Shown: positions 52,301-63,436 of the stretch, in pieces
Layout: each line of letters starts with the position of its first letter
How positions within the stretch are numbered: the stretch's first letter is position 1
Assembly (NCBI RefSeq): GCF_001425305.1
Contig: NZ_LMEE01000005.1
Span: 1 to 64,000 of the forward strand
DNA from: Phenylobacterium sp. Root1290
Lineage (GTDB): Bacteria; Pseudomonadota; Alphaproteobacteria; Caulobacterales; Caulobacteraceae
Direction: 5' to 3'
Length of the DNA: 64,000 bases
Notes under the pieces: model-generated
What the model saw: the letters and a program-made list of their open reading frames with translations, nothing else
Told to the model about the DNA's origin: nothing
Databases searched by the model: none
Translations under genes and position numbers: made by a program

Positions 52301-54178
52301 ATGCGCATTGTTCTTCGGGCACTTCTCCTGGCGTCGGCCCTGTCCTGCGCGACTATCGCGACCGACGTCCTCGCCGCGCCGACCATCGCGCCGATACTGA
52401 CGACGCCGGATGCGAGGGACGCTCGTTCCTATGCCCAGCCGCTGGTCGCCCGCGTGACCCACGTGGATCTGGACCTGGTCGCCGACTTCAACGCCAAGAC
52501 GATGAGCGGTCAGGCGGCGATGGACGTCTTGGCTGCGCCCGGCGCGCAGGAGATCGTCCTCGACACGCTTGACCTGCAAGTCTCCAAGGTGACCGACGCT
52601 CGGGGTCGCGACCTGCCTTGGACGCTGGGGGCGGCAGACGGCGAACTGGGCGCGCCGCTGACCGTCCAACTGAAGGGCGCGAAGCGGATCGTCGTGCACT
52701 ACACCTCAAGCGCGGGGGCGCGGGCGCTGCAATGGCTGCCGCCGTCGCTGACCGCTGGCAAGGCCAAGCCCTACCTCTTCAGCCAAGGGCAGGACATTAA
52801 CAACCGCAGCTGGATCCCGACGCAGGACAGTCCGGGCATCCGGCAAACCTGGACGGCGCGGATCGTTGTCCCCAGCGACCTGACTGCGGTCATGAGCGGT
52901 GAGCGCCTCACGCCGAAAGGTGAGCCCGCGGGTGACGGCAAACACGCCTATCGGTTCAGCATGGACAAGTCGGTTCCGCCATACCTGATCGCGCTGGCGG
53001 TGGGCGATTTGACGTTCAGGGAGCTCGGGCCACGAACAGGCGTCTATACTGAACCGTCGATGATGGACCGGGCCGCCGCCGAACTGGTCGACACCGAGCA
53101 GATGGTGACGACTGCCGAGGGGCTCTATGGCCCCTATCGTTGGGGTCGCTACGACGTCCTGGTGTTGCCGCCGTCATTCCCTTTCGGAGGAATGGAGAAC
53201 CCCACGCTCACCTTCCTGACGCCGACCTTCATCACCGGCGACCGGGCGAATGTTGGGTTGGTCGCCCACGAGCTGGCGCATAGCTGGTCGGGCAACCTGG
53301 TCACCAATGCGACGTGGCCGGACAGCTGGCTGAACGAAGGTTTCACGACCTATTTCGAGAACCGGATCATGGAGGCGCAGTACGGCGCGCCGCGCGCACA
53401 GATGGAAGCCGACCTCGATTGGGATGGCATGCAGGCTGACATCGTTGAGGCGGGCGGAGCGACGGCCGACTCGACCAAGCTCTATGGCGATGTCAGCGGG
53501 CAACTCGCTTACTTCAAGGGCGCGACCTTCCTTCGGACCATCGAGACGACGGTCGGGCGTGAGCGCTGGGACGCGTATCTTAGCTCCTACTTCGATCGCC
53601 ACGCTTTCCAACCGCAGACGACGGCGGGCTTTTTGAAGGACCTTCGTGCGAACCTCATCAAAGGCGACGAGGCGTTGGAGGCGAAGCTGCAGCTTGATCG
53701 CTGGGCCTACGCGGCTGGTCTTCCGGACAATGCCGTGCACGTGAAGTCGGAAGCGCTTGCCAAGGTCGATGCTCAGGTCGCGGCCTTTAAGAGCGGCGCG
53801 CCGGCGTCGCAGCTGGCGGTGTCGGCATGGACGACCCAGGAATGGCTGCGCTTCCTGAACAACCTGCCTCGCAAGCTGACAAACGAGCAGCTGGGCGATC
53901 TTGACCGGACCTTCACGCTCTCTACGTCTTCCAACAGCTACATCCGGTCGGCTTGGCTGGAGTTGGCGATCGCCAATCGGTACGAGCCGGCCCTGCCTGC
54001 GCTTGAGGAGTTCCTGACGAGCGTTGGGCGGGGGCTCTTCCTGCGTCCGCTCTATGCTGGCCTCGTGCGGCAGGGCGATTGGGGAAAGCCGATTGCGGTC
54101 CGTATCCTTGCGAAGGCGAAGCCGACCTACCACCCGACGGTAGCGGCGAGCCTCGACCGCCTTGTAAACGGCGCCTGA
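52301..54178 (+). CDS. M1-family metallo-aminopeptidase
   Basis: A 625-aa exported zinc peptidase. The signal peptide (about 1-26) starts at ATG 52301. The substrate motif is GGMEN (296-300). Zinc ligands are H323 and H327 in HELAHSWSGN and E346 in WLNEGFTTYFE. The C-terminal helical domain and length match the leukotriene-A4-hydrolase/cold-active aminopeptidase branch. It trims N-terminal residues from periplasmic peptides. FKBP follows 14 bases later, probably on the same transcript. Confidence 0.93.
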   Translation: MRIVLRALLLASALSCATIATDVLAAPTIAPILTTPDARDARSYAQPLVARVTHVDLDLVADFNAKTMSGQAAMDVLAAPGAQEIVLDTLDLQVSKVTDARGRDLPWTLGAADGELGAPLTVQLKGAKRIVVHYTSSAGARALQWLPPSLTAGKAKPYLFSQGQDINNRSWIPTQDSPGIRQTWTARIVVPSDLTAVMSGERLTPKGEPAGDGKHAYRFSMDKSVPPYLIALAVGDLTFRELGPRTGVYTEPSMMDRAAAELVDTEQMVTTAEGLYGPYRWGRYDVLVLPPSFPFGGMENPTLTFLTPTFITGDRANVGLVAHELAHSWSGNLVTNATWPDSWLNEGFTTYFENRIMEAQYGAPRAQMEADLDWDGMQADIVEAGGATADSTKLYGDVSGQLAYFKGATFLRTIETTVGRERWDAYLSSYFDRHAFQPQTTAGFLKDLRANLIKGDEALEAKLQLDRWAYAAGLPDNAVHVKSEALAKVDAQVAAFKSGAPASQLAVSAWTTQEWLRFLNNLPRKLTNEQLGDLDRTFTLSTSSNSYIRSAWLELAIANRYEPALPALEEFLTSVGRGLFLRPLYAGLVRQGDWGKPIAVRILAKAKPTYHPTVAASLDRLVNGA

Positions 54179-54192
54179 GATTGGAGAAGCAG

Positions 54193-54636
54193 ATGCGGAT
54201 ACTCGCAGGAGCATGTCTATCGCTGGCGCTCGCGGCGCCGGTGGCGGCACAGGACGCCAATGCGCAGTTCTTCACGCGCAACGCCCAAGCGCCGGGCGTC
54301 AAGACGATCCCCGGCATCCAATACAAGGTCCTGAAGTCCGGCCCCGAGGATGGTCGTCATCCAAGCAGGTCTTCAACGATCAAGGTCCGCTATGAGGGCA
54401 AATTCCTAGATGGGAAGGTGTTCGACTCCTCAAAGAACGACCCTGACGGGGCGGTCACCTTCCCGCTGGGCAAGTTGATCCCGGGCTGGGTGACGGTGCT
54501 TCCGCTGATGCGTCCGGGCGACGAGTGGGTGATCTACCTCCCGCCGGAGTACGCCTATGGGCCAGCGGGCAAGGACATCATTCCCGCCAACACCCCGCTC
54601 GAGTTCCGCATCGAACTGGTCGAGGTTCTGGACTAG
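54193..54636 (+). CDS. FKBP-type peptidyl-prolyl isomerase
   Basis: A 147-aa periplasmic foldase with a signal peptide (MRILAGACLSLALAAPVAAQ) and an FKBP domain: VRYEGKFLDGKVFDSS, LIPGWVTVLPLMRPGDEWVIYLPPEYAYG and TPLEFRIELVEV. It is short, lacking the N-terminal dimerisation helices of FkpA/Mip. It follows the M1 peptidase gene and overlaps hutD convergently. Confidence 0.92.
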   Translation: MRILAGACLSLALAAPVAAQDANAQFFTRNAQAPGVKTIPGIQYKVLKSGPEDGRHPSRSSTIKVRYEGKFLDGKVFDSSKNDPDGAVTFPLGKLIPGWVTVLPLMRPGDEWVIYLPPEYAYGPAGKDIIPANTPLEFRIELVEVLD

Positions 54637-55178
54637 AGGCGACGAAGCTCGGCGATGATCAGCGAGCCTCCAGAGAACTCGATAGTGGCGGGTCCTTCGA
54701 GCAGGACTGCGTCCTCGGGGAGCAACTGCAGGGCGCCGAGATCGAGCGGCGCGCACGCCAGCAGCAGCGTCATATCGGCCTGCGTCTGAAACGGGTCGGG
54801 CGGCGTAGCGCGACGGACCTTCGCCGACCAAGCTCCGCGTCGCGTCATGACGTTGAAGTCGCGTATCGCACCGGCGGCCAATACCGCCTCGCATGAGGCA
54901 TCGCCAGGAAACTCAAACGGCTCCGACTTCTCGCCAAGCGACATCGTCGTCGTGTCCTTGAGCTTAAGCTCAAGGCCGTTCCCGGCGATCACCGTGAGCA
55001 CGCGGTCTACGTCAGGGAAGTTCGAGAAGGCGCCGTCAGTGGCGACCTCCGCGATGCTCATTCGCCAGCCGAAGGTGTCCAAGGTCGAGCCGGCCGGCGA
55101 TGCCGCAACCTCCCAAGTGGTCCCGCCGCCATTCTTCCAGGCCGTGGGTTTGCGATCTGCGGCGCGAAGGACGCGCAT
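54633..55178 (-). CDS. hutD: HutD-family protein
   Basis: A 181-aa bicupin. The start is [30 protein letters not shown], the HutD hallmark, then GWRMSIAEVATDGAFSNFPDVDRVLTVIAG. In Pseudomonas it limits hut induction, perhaps by binding urocanate or formyl-glutamate (family knowledge). It is the last gene of the minus-strand hut operon, and its ATG overlaps the hutU stop. Confidence 0.9.
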   Translation of the reverse strand: MRVLRAADRKPTAWKNGGGTTWEVAASPAGSTLDTFGWRMSIAEVATDGAFSNFPDVDRVLTVIAGNGLELKLKDTTTMSLGEKSEPFEFPGDASCEAVLAAGAIRDFNVMTRRGAWSAKVRRATPPDPFQTQADMTLLLACAPLDLGALQLLPEDAVLLEGPATIEFSGGSLIIAELRRL

Positions 55179-56845
55179 CAGGACAGGATGCCCGGAAGAT
55201 CGAGGCCCTTCTCTCGCGCCACTTCGAGGGCGATTTCATAGCCGGCGTCCGCATGGCGCATGACGCCTGTGGCCGGATCGTTCCACAGGACGCGCTCTAG
55301 CCGACGCGCTGCGGCGTCGGAACCATCGCAGACGATGACCATGCCCGAGTGCTGTGAGAAACCCATTCCGACCCCACCGCCGTGATGCAGCGAGACCCAG
55401 GTCGCGCCCGAGGCGGTGTTGAGGAGGGCGTTGAGCAGCGGCCAGTCTGAAACGGCATCGGAGCCGTCGCGCATAGCCTCTGTCTCCCGGTTGGGAGAGG
55501 CCACGGAGCCCGAGTCCAGGTGATCGCGGCCGATGACCACCGGCGCCTTTAGTTCGCCCTTCGCAACCATCTCGTTGAAGGCGAGACCCAGGCGGTGCCG
55601 ATCGCCCAATCCAACCCAGCAGATGCGCGCCGGCAGGCCTTGGAACTTGATCCGCTTGGCCGCCATGGCCAGCCAGTTGTGCAGGTGGGCGTTGTCGGGG
55701 ATCAACTCCTTCACCTTGGCGTCGGTCTTGTAGATGTCCTCGGGATCGCCCGACAGCGCCGCCCAGCGGAACGGGCCGATGCCGCGGCAAAACAGCGGGC
55801 GGATATAGGCGGGGACGAACCCGGGGAAGGCGAATGCGTTGGCGACGCCTTGCTCCTTGGCCATCTGGCGGATGTTGTTGCCGTAATCCACGGTCGGCAC
55901 GCCGGCGGCCTGGAAGTCCAGCATCGCTTGCACGTGCTCCGCCATGGAGGCGCGAGCGGCCTCTTCGACCTGCTTCGGATCCTGGTCGCGCATGGCGTAC
56001 CAACGCTCCAAGCTCCAGCCTTTCGGCAGGTAGCCGTTCACCGGATCGTGGGCCGACGTCTGGTCAGTGAGCAGATCGGGCCTGACGCCGCGCTGGTAGA
56101 GCTCAGGCAGGAGTTCCGCGGCATTGCCAAGCAGGCCGACCGAGACCGGCCGCTTCTCGGCGCAGGCCTGGTCGATCCAGGCCAGCGCTTCATCAATGTT
56201 GTCAGTCGAGCGGTCGAGGTATCCGGTGCGAAGACGCATCTCGATGCTTGAAGGCTGGCACTCGATCGCAAGGCAGGAAGCGCCCGCCATCACGGCTGCA
56301 AGCGGTTGCGCCCCGCCCATGCCGCCGAGGCCCGCGGTCAGCAGCCAGCGACCGGAGAGGTCGCCGCCGTAGTGCTGGCGCCCCATCTCCACGAAGGTCT
56401 CGTAGGTGCCCTGTACGATGCCCTGGGCCCCGATGTAGATCCAGGATCCGGCGGTCATCTGGCCGTACATGGCCAGCCCCTGGCGGTCGAGTTCGTTGAA
56501 GTGATCCCAGGTCGCCCAGCGCGGCACGAGGTTGGAGTTCGCGATCAGCACCCGCGGTGCGTCGGGGTGGGTGCGGAAGACGCCGACTGGCTTGCCGCTC
56601 TGAACCAGCAGCGTTTGGTCGTCCTCCAGCCGACGCAAAGTCTCGACGATCTTGTCGTAGCTTTCCCAGTCTCGGGCCGCGCGGCCGATGCCGCCGTAGA
56701 CGACCAGTTCCTCCGGGCGCTCGGCCACGTCGGGATGCAGGTTGTTCATCAGCATCCGCAGCGGGGCCTCGGTCAGCCAGCTCTTGGCTGACAGCTTGGT
56801 CCCGACGGCTGGACGGATCACGCGGGTCTTGTCGATGCGGGTCAT
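55178..56845 (-). CDS. hutU: urocanate hydratase
   Basis: A 555-aa NAD-dependent enzyme converting urocanate to imidazolone propionate. Clear blocks are [42 protein letters not shown] (the nucleotide-binding loop) and [23 protein letters not shown]. Length is standard. It lies between hutG (7 bp upstream) and hutD (overlapping) in the histidine degradation operon. Confidence 0.97.
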   Translation of the reverse strand: MTRIDKTRVIRPAVGTKLSAKSWLTEAPLRMLMNNLHPDVAERPEELVVYGGIGRAARDWESYDKIVETLRRLEDDQTLLVQSGKPVGVFRTHPDAPRVLIANSNLVPRWATWDHFNELDRQGLAMYGQMTAGSWIYIGAQGIVQGTYETFVEMGRQHYGGDLSGRWLLTAGLGGMGGAQPLAAVMAGASCLAIECQPSSIEMRLRTGYLDRSTDNIDEALAWIDQACAEKRPVSVGLLGNAAELLPELYQRGVRPDLLTDQTSAHDPVNGYLPKGWSLERWYAMRDQDPKQVEEAARASMAEHVQAMLDFQAAGVPTVDYGNNIRQMAKEQGVANAFAFPGFVPAYIRPLFCRGIGPFRWAALSGDPEDIYKTDAKVKELIPDNAHLHNWLAMAAKRIKFQGLPARICWVGLGDRHRLGLAFNEMVAKGELKAPVVIGRDHLDSGSVASPNRETEAMRDGSDAVSDWPLLNALLNTASGATWVSLHHGGGVGMGFSQHSGMVIVCDGSDAAARRLERVLWNDPATGVMRHADAGYEIALEVAREKGLDLPGILS

Positions 56846-56852
56846 GGGTGTC

Positions 56853-57665
56853 TCAGGCTTCGGCGAAGGCGATGCAGGCCTTCAGGATCTCGATCAGCAC
56901 GGCGCGAAGCGGCGCGGCTTGAACCGGGGAGTAGGGCGAGGGCCAGGTAGCTGGCGTCGGCGGCTTGGCCGGATCGTCCATGTAGCCCCGACAGGCCAGC
57001 TCCATCTGGATCGCATGGACGCCGGCCTGCGGTCGTCCGTAGTGGCGGGTCGTCCAGCCGCCCTTGAAGCGCCCGTTGGTCACGCGGCTGTAGCGAGCAT
57101 CGTCGCAGGCTGCTTCGACCGCGGCGGTCAGGTCCGCGGAACAGCTTTCGCCGGAGTTCGTGCCCAGATTGAAGTTGGGCAGGTCGCCGTCGAATAGTCG
57201 AGGTATGCGCGAGCGGATCGAGTGGGCTTCGTATAGCACGAGCTTGTCGTGAACTTGCCGCAACCGGGCGATCTCCGCTTCGAGAGCGGCGTGATAGGGC
57301 TCGAAGTAATCTGCTCGACGTCGCGCGATCTCGCCTGCTCGCGGCGCCGCATCCCGGTAGAGCGGTTCCCCGTCAAAGGTCGTCGTCGGGCACAGCTCGG
57401 TTGTGGCCTGGCCCGGGTAGAGCGAGGCGCCGGACGGGTCGCGGTTGACGTCGACGACGCTTCTGCTGATCGCGGTGCGCACAGTCGTCGCGCCCAATTC
57501 CTCCGCAAAGTCATACAACCGATGGATCCACCAGTCGGCGTCTTTCCTGGCCAGCCAGGGGGAGACAAGCTGCGCCTCGATGGCGGGCGGAATTTCCGTT
57601 CCTGTGTGCGGGAAGGTTACGATCAGCGGCGCCGAGCCACGCCGAACCTCCAGCCAGCCCATCAT
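56853..57665 (-). CDS. hutG: N-formylglutamate deformylase
   Basis: A 270-aa metal-dependent amidohydrolase that releases formate from N-formylglutamate, the last step of the HutF/HutG route. Features are [49 protein letters not shown] and [26 protein letters not shown]. Its start overlaps the hutH stop (ATGA). Confidence 0.95.
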   Translation of the reverse strand: MMGWLEVRRGSAPLIVTFPHTGTEIPPAIEAQLVSPWLARKDADWWIHRLYDFAEELGATTVRTAISRSVVDVNRDPSGASLYPGQATTELCPTTTFDGEPLYRDAAPRAGEIARRRADYFEPYHAALEAEIARLRQVHDKLVLYEAHSIRSRIPRLFDGDLPNFNLGTNSGESCSADLTAAVEAACDDARYSRVTNGRFKGGWTTRHYGRPQAGVHAIQMELACRGYMDDPAKPPTPATWPSPYSPVQAAPLRAVLIEILKACIAFAEA

Positions 57666-59194
57666 CCCACTCCTGGCAAGTCGACGACCTGCGCCGCCGC
57701 GATGACGGCGCCCGAACGCACCAGGGCGTTCGCCGCCTGCATGTCCGGATGGAAGTGTCGGTCGTCGTCGAGGCGCGGCACGTGGGCGCGTAGCAGGCCG
57801 CGGACCGCCTCCAGCGGCGCGCTCGAGACGAGCGGGGCGTGGAAGTCGGAGCCCTGCGCTCCCGCCAGCAATTCGATCCCCAGGACGGCGACGACGTTCT
57901 CCACCATCGACAACAGGCGGCGCGCGCCATGGGCGGCCATTGAGACGTGGTCTTCCTGATTGGCCGAGGTCGGGATGGAGTCGACGCTGGCCGGATACGC
58001 CCTCTGCTTGTTCTCGGAGACAAGCGCTGCGGCGGTGACCTGCGGGATCATGAAACCTGAGTTCAGTCCAGGCTTGGGCGTCAGGAACGCAGGCAGCCCC
58101 GACAGGGCCGGATCCACGAGCATGGCGATGCGCCGTTCCGACAACGAGCCAATTTCGCAGACAGCCAACGCGATCATGTCGGCCGCGAATGCGACGGGTT
58201 CCGCATGGAAGTTGCCGCCGGACAGGGCCTCGTCAGTTTCGGGGAAGATCAGCGGATTGTCCGAGACGCCGTTGGCCTCCGTGCCCAACGTCGTGGCGGC
58301 TTGGCGCAGGATGTCCAGCGTGGCGCCCATCACCTGGGGCTGGCAGCGCAGGCAGTAGGGATCCTGAACCCGTTCGTCGTTCTTCAGGTGCGAGGCGCGG
58401 ATCGCCGAGCCCGCCATCAGAGAGCGCAGCGCATGCGCCGTCTCGATCTGGCCTGCGTGTCGGCGCAGCATGTGGATGCGATGATCGAACGGCGTGTCCG
58501 AGCCCTTCGCCGCCTCGGTGGACAGCGCACCCGTCACTAATGCGCTCTGGAAAAGGCGTTCAGCCTCGAAGAGGCCCGCCAGGGCGTTGGCGGTGGAGAA
58601 CTGCGTCCCATTCAGCAGGGCGAGGCCTTCCTTGGGGCCCAGGGCGAGCGCACTCAAGCCTACTTGGGCCAGGGCTTCGGCGGCAGGACGGATTGTTTCG
58701 CCGACGAAGATCTCCCCGACCCCGATCATCGTGGCCGCCATGTGCGCCAGCGGCGCCAGGTCCCCCGAGGCGCCGACCGAGCCTTGCGCCGGCACGACCG
58801 GCGTCAGCCCCTTGGCCAACATCGCTTCGAGAAGTTCGATCGTCGCCGGCCTCACGCCGGAAGCGCCTTGCGCTAGGCTGGCCAGCTTGAGCGCAAGCAT
58901 CAGGCGCACGACGGGGACCGGAGAGGGTTCTCCGACGCCGGCCGCATGCGAGAGGACGATGTTCCGCTGCAGCGTCTCAAGATCGCCCGTGTCGATGCGG
59001 ACGTTGGCCAGCTTTCCAAAGCCGGTGTTGATGCCATAGACCGGCTCGCCCCTGGCGAGGATGCGCTCCACCGCCGCCGCGCTTTCGGCGATCCGCGGCG
59101 CTGAAGCCGGGTCGAGCTGAACGTCCGCGCCGCGGTAGACCGCCCGCCATTCGCTCAGGCTCACCTCGCCCGGACGCAGCATCACACTCTTCAT
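57662..59194 (-). CDS. hutH: histidine ammonia-lyase
   Basis: A 510-aa enzyme that deaminates histidine to urocanate. The self-made MIO cofactor comes from A142-S143-G144 in [20 protein letters not shown] (53-62) contains the catalytic Tyr. ATG 59194 gives MKSVMLRPG; it overlaps the hutI stop. Confidence 0.97.
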   Translation of the reverse strand: MKSVMLRPGEVSLSEWRAVYRGADVQLDPASAPRIAESAAAVERILARGEPVYGINTGFGKLANVRIDTGDLETLQRNIVLSHAAGVGEPSPVPVVRLMLALKLASLAQGASGVRPATIELLEAMLAKGLTPVVPAQGSVGASGDLAPLAHMAATMIGVGEIFVGETIRPAAEALAQVGLSALALGPKEGLALLNGTQFSTANALAGLFEAERLFQSALVTGALSTEAAKGSDTPFDHRIHMLRRHAGQIETAHALRSLMAGSAIRASHLKNDERVQDPYCLRCQPQVMGATLDILRQAATTLGTEANGVSDNPLIFPETDEALSGGNFHAEPVAFAADMIALAVCEIGSLSERRIAMLVDPALSGLPAFLTPKPGLNSGFMIPQVTAAALVSENKQRAYPASVDSIPTSANQEDHVSMAAHGARRLLSMVENVVAVLGIELLAGAQGSDFHAPLVSSAPLEAVRGLLRAHVPRLDDDRHFHPDMQAANALVRSGAVIAAAQVVDLPGVG

Positions 59195-60396
59195 TTTCCA
59201 CTCCACACGCGCGCATGGAGGGGGTTGAACCCCATGCGGTAGACAAGCTCTGCTGGGCGCTCGATGTCCCAGATGGCGAGATCGCAGGCCTTTCCGGCCT
59301 CCAGCGTCCCGGCCACGCCCAGCATCCCAAGCGCGCGCGCGGCTTCGCGCGTGACGCCAGCCAGGCATTCCTCGACCGTCAGGCGGAACAGGGTAGCGGC
59401 CATGTTCATCGTCAGCAGCGGCGAGGTGAGCGGCGAGGTGCCGGGATTGCAGTCGGTGGCCAGCGCGATCGGCACGCCGGCGCCCCGGAGCGCCTCGATC
59501 GGCGGCAGCTTCGTCTCGCGCACGAAATAGTAGGCGCCCGGCAGCAGGGTGGCCACGACGCCCGCGCGAGCCATCGCGGCGACGCCTTCCATGTCGAGGT
59601 GTTCCAGGTGGTCCGCGGACAGGGCGCCGAATTCCGCCGCCAGGGCTGCGCCATGCTGGTTTGAGAGCTGTTCGGCGTGAAGCTTGACAGGCAGGTCGTG
59701 GGCGCGCGCGGCCTCAAACACCCGGCGGGTCTGAGCTGCAGTAAAACCAATCCCTTCGCAGAACGCATCGACGGCGTCCGCCAACCCCTCCGCGGCGACC
59801 GCCGGGATCATTTCTTGGCAGACGACGTCGATGTAACCGTCTGGATCGCCGGAGTGCTCCGGGGGCAAGGCATGCGCCCCAAGGAAAGTCGTCCGGATCC
59901 GTACCGGTCTTTCGGCAGCCAGCCGGCGCGCGGCGCGCAAGCTCTTCAGTTCATGCTCAAGCGACAGTCCGTAGCCCGACTTCACCTCAACGGTGGTGGT
60001 CCCCTCGGCGATCAGCGCGTCAAGGCGGGGCAGGGCGGCGGTGAGAAGGTCATCCTCGCTCGCGGCCCTGGTGGCCGACATCGTCGAGACGATTCCGCCG
60101 CCGGACCGTGCGATCTCCTCGTAGGACGCGCCTGCCAGCCGCAGTTCGAATTCCTGCGCGCGGTCGCCGCCGAACACCAGATGGGTATGCGGGTCGATGA
60201 GGCCCGGCGTGATCCAGCGGCCGTCGCAATCGATGGTCTGCGTCGCCGTAAGCGAACCGGCCTCCGCGACAGGGCCGGCGTACAGGATTTTGCCGTCAAG
60301 GGCCGCGATCACGCCGTCCTCGACGACGCCCAGGCCGGGTAGGTCGGCGGCCAGGGTCGCAAGCCGGGCGTTCACCCAGAGTCGATCACATCGCAT
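59191..60396 (-). CDS. hutI: imidazolonepropionase
   Basis: A 401-aa zinc amidohydrolase opening imidazolone propionate to formimidoyl-glutamate. Metal-binding [12 protein letters not shown] and [16 protein letters not shown] are visible. ATG 60396 is chosen because AAGGAGG lies just upstream; an ATG at 60414 lacks a site. It is the first gene of the minus-strand hut operon, divergent from hutF. Confidence 0.95.
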   Translation of the reverse strand: MRCDRLWVNARLATLAADLPGLGVVEDGVIAALDGKILYAGPVAEAGSLTATQTIDCDGRWITPGLIDPHTHLVFGGDRAQEFELRLAGASYEEIARSGGGIVSTMSATRAASEDDLLTAALPRLDALIAEGTTTVEVKSGYGLSLEHELKSLRAARRLAAERPVRIRTTFLGAHALPPEHSGDPDGYIDVVCQEMIPAVAAEGLADAVDAFCEGIGFTAAQTRRVFEAARAHDLPVKLHAEQLSNQHGAALAAEFGALSADHLEHLDMEGVAAMARAGVVATLLPGAYYFVRETKLPPIEALRGAGVPIALATDCNPGTSPLTSPLLTMNMAATLFRLTVEECLAGVTREAARALGMLGVAGTLEAGKACDLAIWDIERPAELVYRMGFNPLHARVWSGK

Positions 60397-60423
60397 GTCC
60401 GCCTCCTTCCCCATGGCCGCTAA

Positions 60424-60437
60424 TATGTATAGACATA
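60424..60437. promoter_or_regulatory. HutC-type operator
   Basis: TATGT-ATAG-ACATA is a perfect 5-bp inverted repeat in the 65-bp gap between divergent hutI and hutF. HutC repressors of the GntR family bind TGTATATACA-like sites, and the matching regulator gene is next door. Confidence 0.7.
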
Positions 60438-60461
60438 AGTCCGAGCGCGGAGGCTTGTCCA

Positions 60462-61832
60462 GTGTCTGACCACTCTCAAACGATCTGGTTCGATAGTGCG
60501 TTGCTGGAGGGGGGCTGGGCGCGCGACGTCCGCTTCACGCTGCGCTCTGGCGTGATCGACGAGGTGCAGATCGGCGTCGCTCGTGCGAGCGGCGAGCAGG
60601 CGCACGGCCCTGCGTTGCCGGGCATGCCCAATCTGCACAGCCACGCGTTCCAGCGCGGCATGGCCGGGCTGGCGGAGGTTCGCGGTCCGTCATCCGACAG
60701 CTTCTGGACTTGGCGCGAAGTCATGTACCGGTTTCTCCGGCGTCTGGGTCCCGAGGACCTCCAGGCGATCGCCGCTCAGGCCTATGTCGAGATGCTCGAG
60801 GCGGGCTTCACGCGCGTGGGCGAGTTCCACTATCTCCACCACGACGTCGATGGCGCGCCCTTCGCCAACCCGGCGGAAATGGCCGTGGCGATCGCCGAGG
60901 CAGCCGATGAGACGGGCCTCGGCCTGACCTTGCTGCCGGTGTTCTATGCGCACGCAGGCTTCGGCGGTGTTGCGCCGACTGAGGGCCAGAGCCGCTTCAT
61001 CCACGACCTCGATGGTTTCGCCCGTCTGCTGGAGGCCAGCCGGAAGGCCGTCGCCGATCTGCCCGGCGCGGTGGTGGGGCTGGCGCCTCATAGCCTGAGG
61101 GCGGTGACGCCGGAGGAACTCACGGCTCTGTCGGCGCTGGCGGGCGAGACGCCGATCCACATCCACATCGCCGAACAGACCAGGGAGGTCGAAGACTGCG
61201 TCGTCTGGTCCGGCGCCCGACCGGTGGAGTGGCTGCTGGGCAATCTGCAGGTGGGGGAGCGGTGGTGCCTGGTCCACGCCACGCACATGACGCCTGACGA
61301 GACCCTGGCCTTGGCGCGCAGCGGCGCGGTCGCTGGGCTTTGCCCGATCACGGAGGCCAATCTGGGCGACGGGCTCTTTCCCGCCCTGGAGTTCCAGAAC
61401 GCTGGCGGTCTCTTCGGGATCGGTTCGGATTCCAACGTCCTCATCGACGCGGCTGAGGAACTGCGCGTGCTGGAGTACGGCCAGCGCCTCGCCCGCAGGA
61501 CCCGCAACGTCCTTGCTCTCGAAGCGGGCGGGTCCACCGGCGCAGATCTCTATCGGGCGGCGGCGGCCGGCGGCGCGCAGGCGCTTGGCCAGCCGATCGC
61601 TGGCCTGCGAAAGGGCGCGCCCGCCGACATCGTCAGTCTCGATCCGTCGCACCCCGCCCTCGCCGGGCGATCGGGCGACGTGCTGCTCGACAGTTTCGTG
61701 TTCGCGGGCCGCAAGGATCTGATCGACGGCGTCTGGCGGGCCGGCGCGAAGCTGGTCACAAATGGGCGCCACCGCAGGCGCGCGGAAATCGCCGCCCGCT
61801 ATCGGCAGGTCCTGGAGAACGTGCTCGCGTGA
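60462..61832 (+). CDS. hutF: formimidoylglutamate deiminase
   Basis: A 456-aa amidohydrolase that converts N-formimidoyl-glutamate to N-formylglutamate and ammonia. The metal site is in [16 protein letters not shown]; other blocks are [13 protein letters not shown] and [12 protein letters not shown]. The start is GTG 60462 with GGAGG eight bases upstream. The stop overlaps the hutC start. Confidence 0.95.
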   Translation: MSDHSQTIWFDSALLEGGWARDVRFTLRSGVIDEVQIGVARASGEQAHGPALPGMPNLHSHAFQRGMAGLAEVRGPSSDSFWTWREVMYRFLRRLGPEDLQAIAAQAYVEMLEAGFTRVGEFHYLHHDVDGAPFANPAEMAVAIAEAADETGLGLTLLPVFYAHAGFGGVAPTEGQSRFIHDLDGFARLLEASRKAVADLPGAVVGLAPHSLRAVTPEELTALSALAGETPIHIHIAEQTREVEDCVVWSGARPVEWLLGNLQVGERWCLVHATHMTPDETLALARSGAVAGLCPITEANLGDGLFPALEFQNAGGLFGIGSDSNVLIDAAEELRVLEYGQRLARRTRNVLALEAGGSTGADLYRAAAAGGAQALGQPIAGLRKGAPADIVSLDPSHPALAGRSGDVLLDSFVFAGRKDLIDGVWRAGAKLVTNGRHRRRAEIAARYRQVLENVLA

Positions 61833-62566
61833 ACAAGCCCGCTCCCATCGTGGAAGCTGAAGCGCCGGCCGCGCTCCACCAGCGCATCCGCACGGACATC
61901 GAGGCGAAGATCCTCTCGGGCGAGCTCGGACCCGGGGATCGCATTCCGTTCGAGCATGAGCTCACCGAGCTCTACGGCTGCTCGCGGATGACGGTCAGCA
62001 AGGCGATCTCCGCGCTTGCCGAGGCCGGCCTGATCGAGCGCCGCCGCCGCGCGGGATCCTTTGTGGCCAGGCCGCGCGTTCACTCGGCCGTGCTCGACAT
62101 TCCCGATCTCCGTTCGGAGATCGAGGGCCGCGGCCAGGACTATCGGTTCGAACTGATCTCGACGGTCCAGCGGGCGCCCGATGGCGTCGCCGAGGTCGAG
62201 CTTGCGGGCGGCAGGACGCTGCTGGCCTTGCGCGGCGTGCACTATGCCGACGCGCGGCCCTTCGCCCTGGAAGACCGCTTGATCAGCCTGCGCGCAGCTC
62301 CTGAGGCCGCGCGCGTCGACTTCGGCGAGATCTCGCCAGGCGCCTGGCTGCTCGAGCACATTCCTTGGACCGAGGCGGAGAACCGCATCGCAGCCATGTC
62401 CGTCGATGCGGCGGACGCGCGCCTGCTGGCGATCCCGACGAAGACCGCCTGCCTTGCTGTCGAGCGCCGCACCTGGCGCGGCGGAGTCGGCGTCACACGG
62501 GTCCGCCAGCTGTTTCCGGGCGAAGCCTATGACCTCGTCGCGCGCTTCGGACCATCGCGCGGATGA
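61829..62566 (+). CDS. hutC: histidine utilisation repressor HutC
   Basis: A 245-aa GntR/HutC-type repressor with an N-terminal winged helix (LGPGDRIPFEHELTELYGCSRMTVSKAISALAEAGLIERRRRAGSFVA) and a UTRA-type ligand domain that senses urocanate. GTG 61829 overlaps the hutF stop as GTGA. It should act on the palindrome at 60424-60437. Confidence 0.95.
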   Translation: MNKPAPIVEAEAPAALHQRIRTDIEAKILSGELGPGDRIPFEHELTELYGCSRMTVSKAISALAEAGLIERRRRAGSFVARPRVHSAVLDIPDLRSEIEGRGQDYRFELISTVQRAPDGVAEVELAGGRTLLALRGVHYADARPFALEDRLISLRAAPEAARVDFGEISPGAWLLEHIPWTEAENRIAAMSVDAADARLLAIPTKTACLAVERRTWRGGVGVTRVRQLFPGEAYDLVARFGPSRG

Positions 62567-63399
62567 CGCCGAAGATCATCGAGTCGCTGTCGCAGCCCGG
62601 CAGCCGCAACAACGAGGACCTTTGCGGCGGCGTCGGCGGCTGCGTCTGGGTCATGGACGGCGCGACGGGCCTCTGGCCCACGCAGCGCCTCGCAGGCGCC
62701 AGCGACGCGGCCTGGCTTGTGGCGGAGCTGGACGCCGCGCTGGGATCGCTCGACAGCGCCAACGCTGATTGGGCCCCGCTGCTGGCCTCCGCGGCGGCGC
62801 GGGCGCACGAAAAGGCCGCGGCCATCTGCGACCTCGCCGGCTGCGCGCCCTTCGAGCTTCCGTCCGCCAGCTTCGTCGCGGTGCGTGCGCAGGGGGAGGA
62901 GGTCGAGTTCGCCAACCTCGGCGACTGCATCCTGCTCTGGCGGGGGCTCGGCGGCCGTGCGCAGCGGTTCGGATCTTGCGGCGTGACCCGCCTGGATGCA
63001 GATCTTGCGGCGGCCTTCGCGACAGGGCTCGCGCAAGGGCTGCCGCTGGATGACCTTCGCCAGGCGCAGACCGCGATGGCGCGGCGCCATCGGACGCTGA
63101 TGAACACGCCGGAGGGCTACTGGATCCTCGACCTGTCGGGGATCGGAACACCCCACGTGCAGACGGCGCGGGTCAGGGGGCCTGCGCAAGTCATGCTCAT
63201 GTCTGACGGGTTCTATCGCCTGGTCGATGTCTTCGGGCGATATGACGACGACAGCCTGATGGAGGCCGCCAGAACCCGCGGGCTCGCGCCGCTCTATGAC
63301 GAACTGCGCGCGATGGAGGATGCCGATCCTGATGGCGTCGATCGGCCCAGGGGCAAGCCGCGCGACGATGCGACGGCGGTGGTGATCGACTTTTCCTGA
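62563..63399 (+). CDS. PP2C-like protein phosphatase, coupled to hutC
   Basis: A 278-aa metal-dependent Ser/Thr phosphatase of the PPM/PP2C type. Metal-binding motifs are RNNEDL (16-20), VMDGATG (30-36), ANLGDCILLW and MSDGFYR, with DDATAVVIDFS at the C-terminus. No extra sensor domain is present. Its ATG overlaps the hutC stop as ATGA, so it belongs to the hutF-hutC transcript. Its target is unknown; a phosphatase in a hut operon is not a usual component. Confidence 0.85.
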   Translation: MTPKIIESLSQPGSRNNEDLCGGVGGCVWVMDGATGLWPTQRLAGASDAAWLVAELDAALGSLDSANADWAPLLASAAARAHEKAAAICDLAGCAPFELPSASFVAVRAQGEEVEFANLGDCILLWRGLGGRAQRFGSCGVTRLDADLAAAFATGLAQGLPLDDLRQAQTAMARRHRTLMNTPEGYWILDLSGIGTPHVQTARVRGPAQVMLMSDGFYRLVDVFGRYDDDSLMEAARTRGLAPLYDELRAMEDADPDGVDRPRGKPRDDATAVVIDFS

Positions 63400-63436
63400 C
63401 CTTGCCAACGTCTCCGCTGCGCGCGAAGTCGCAGGC

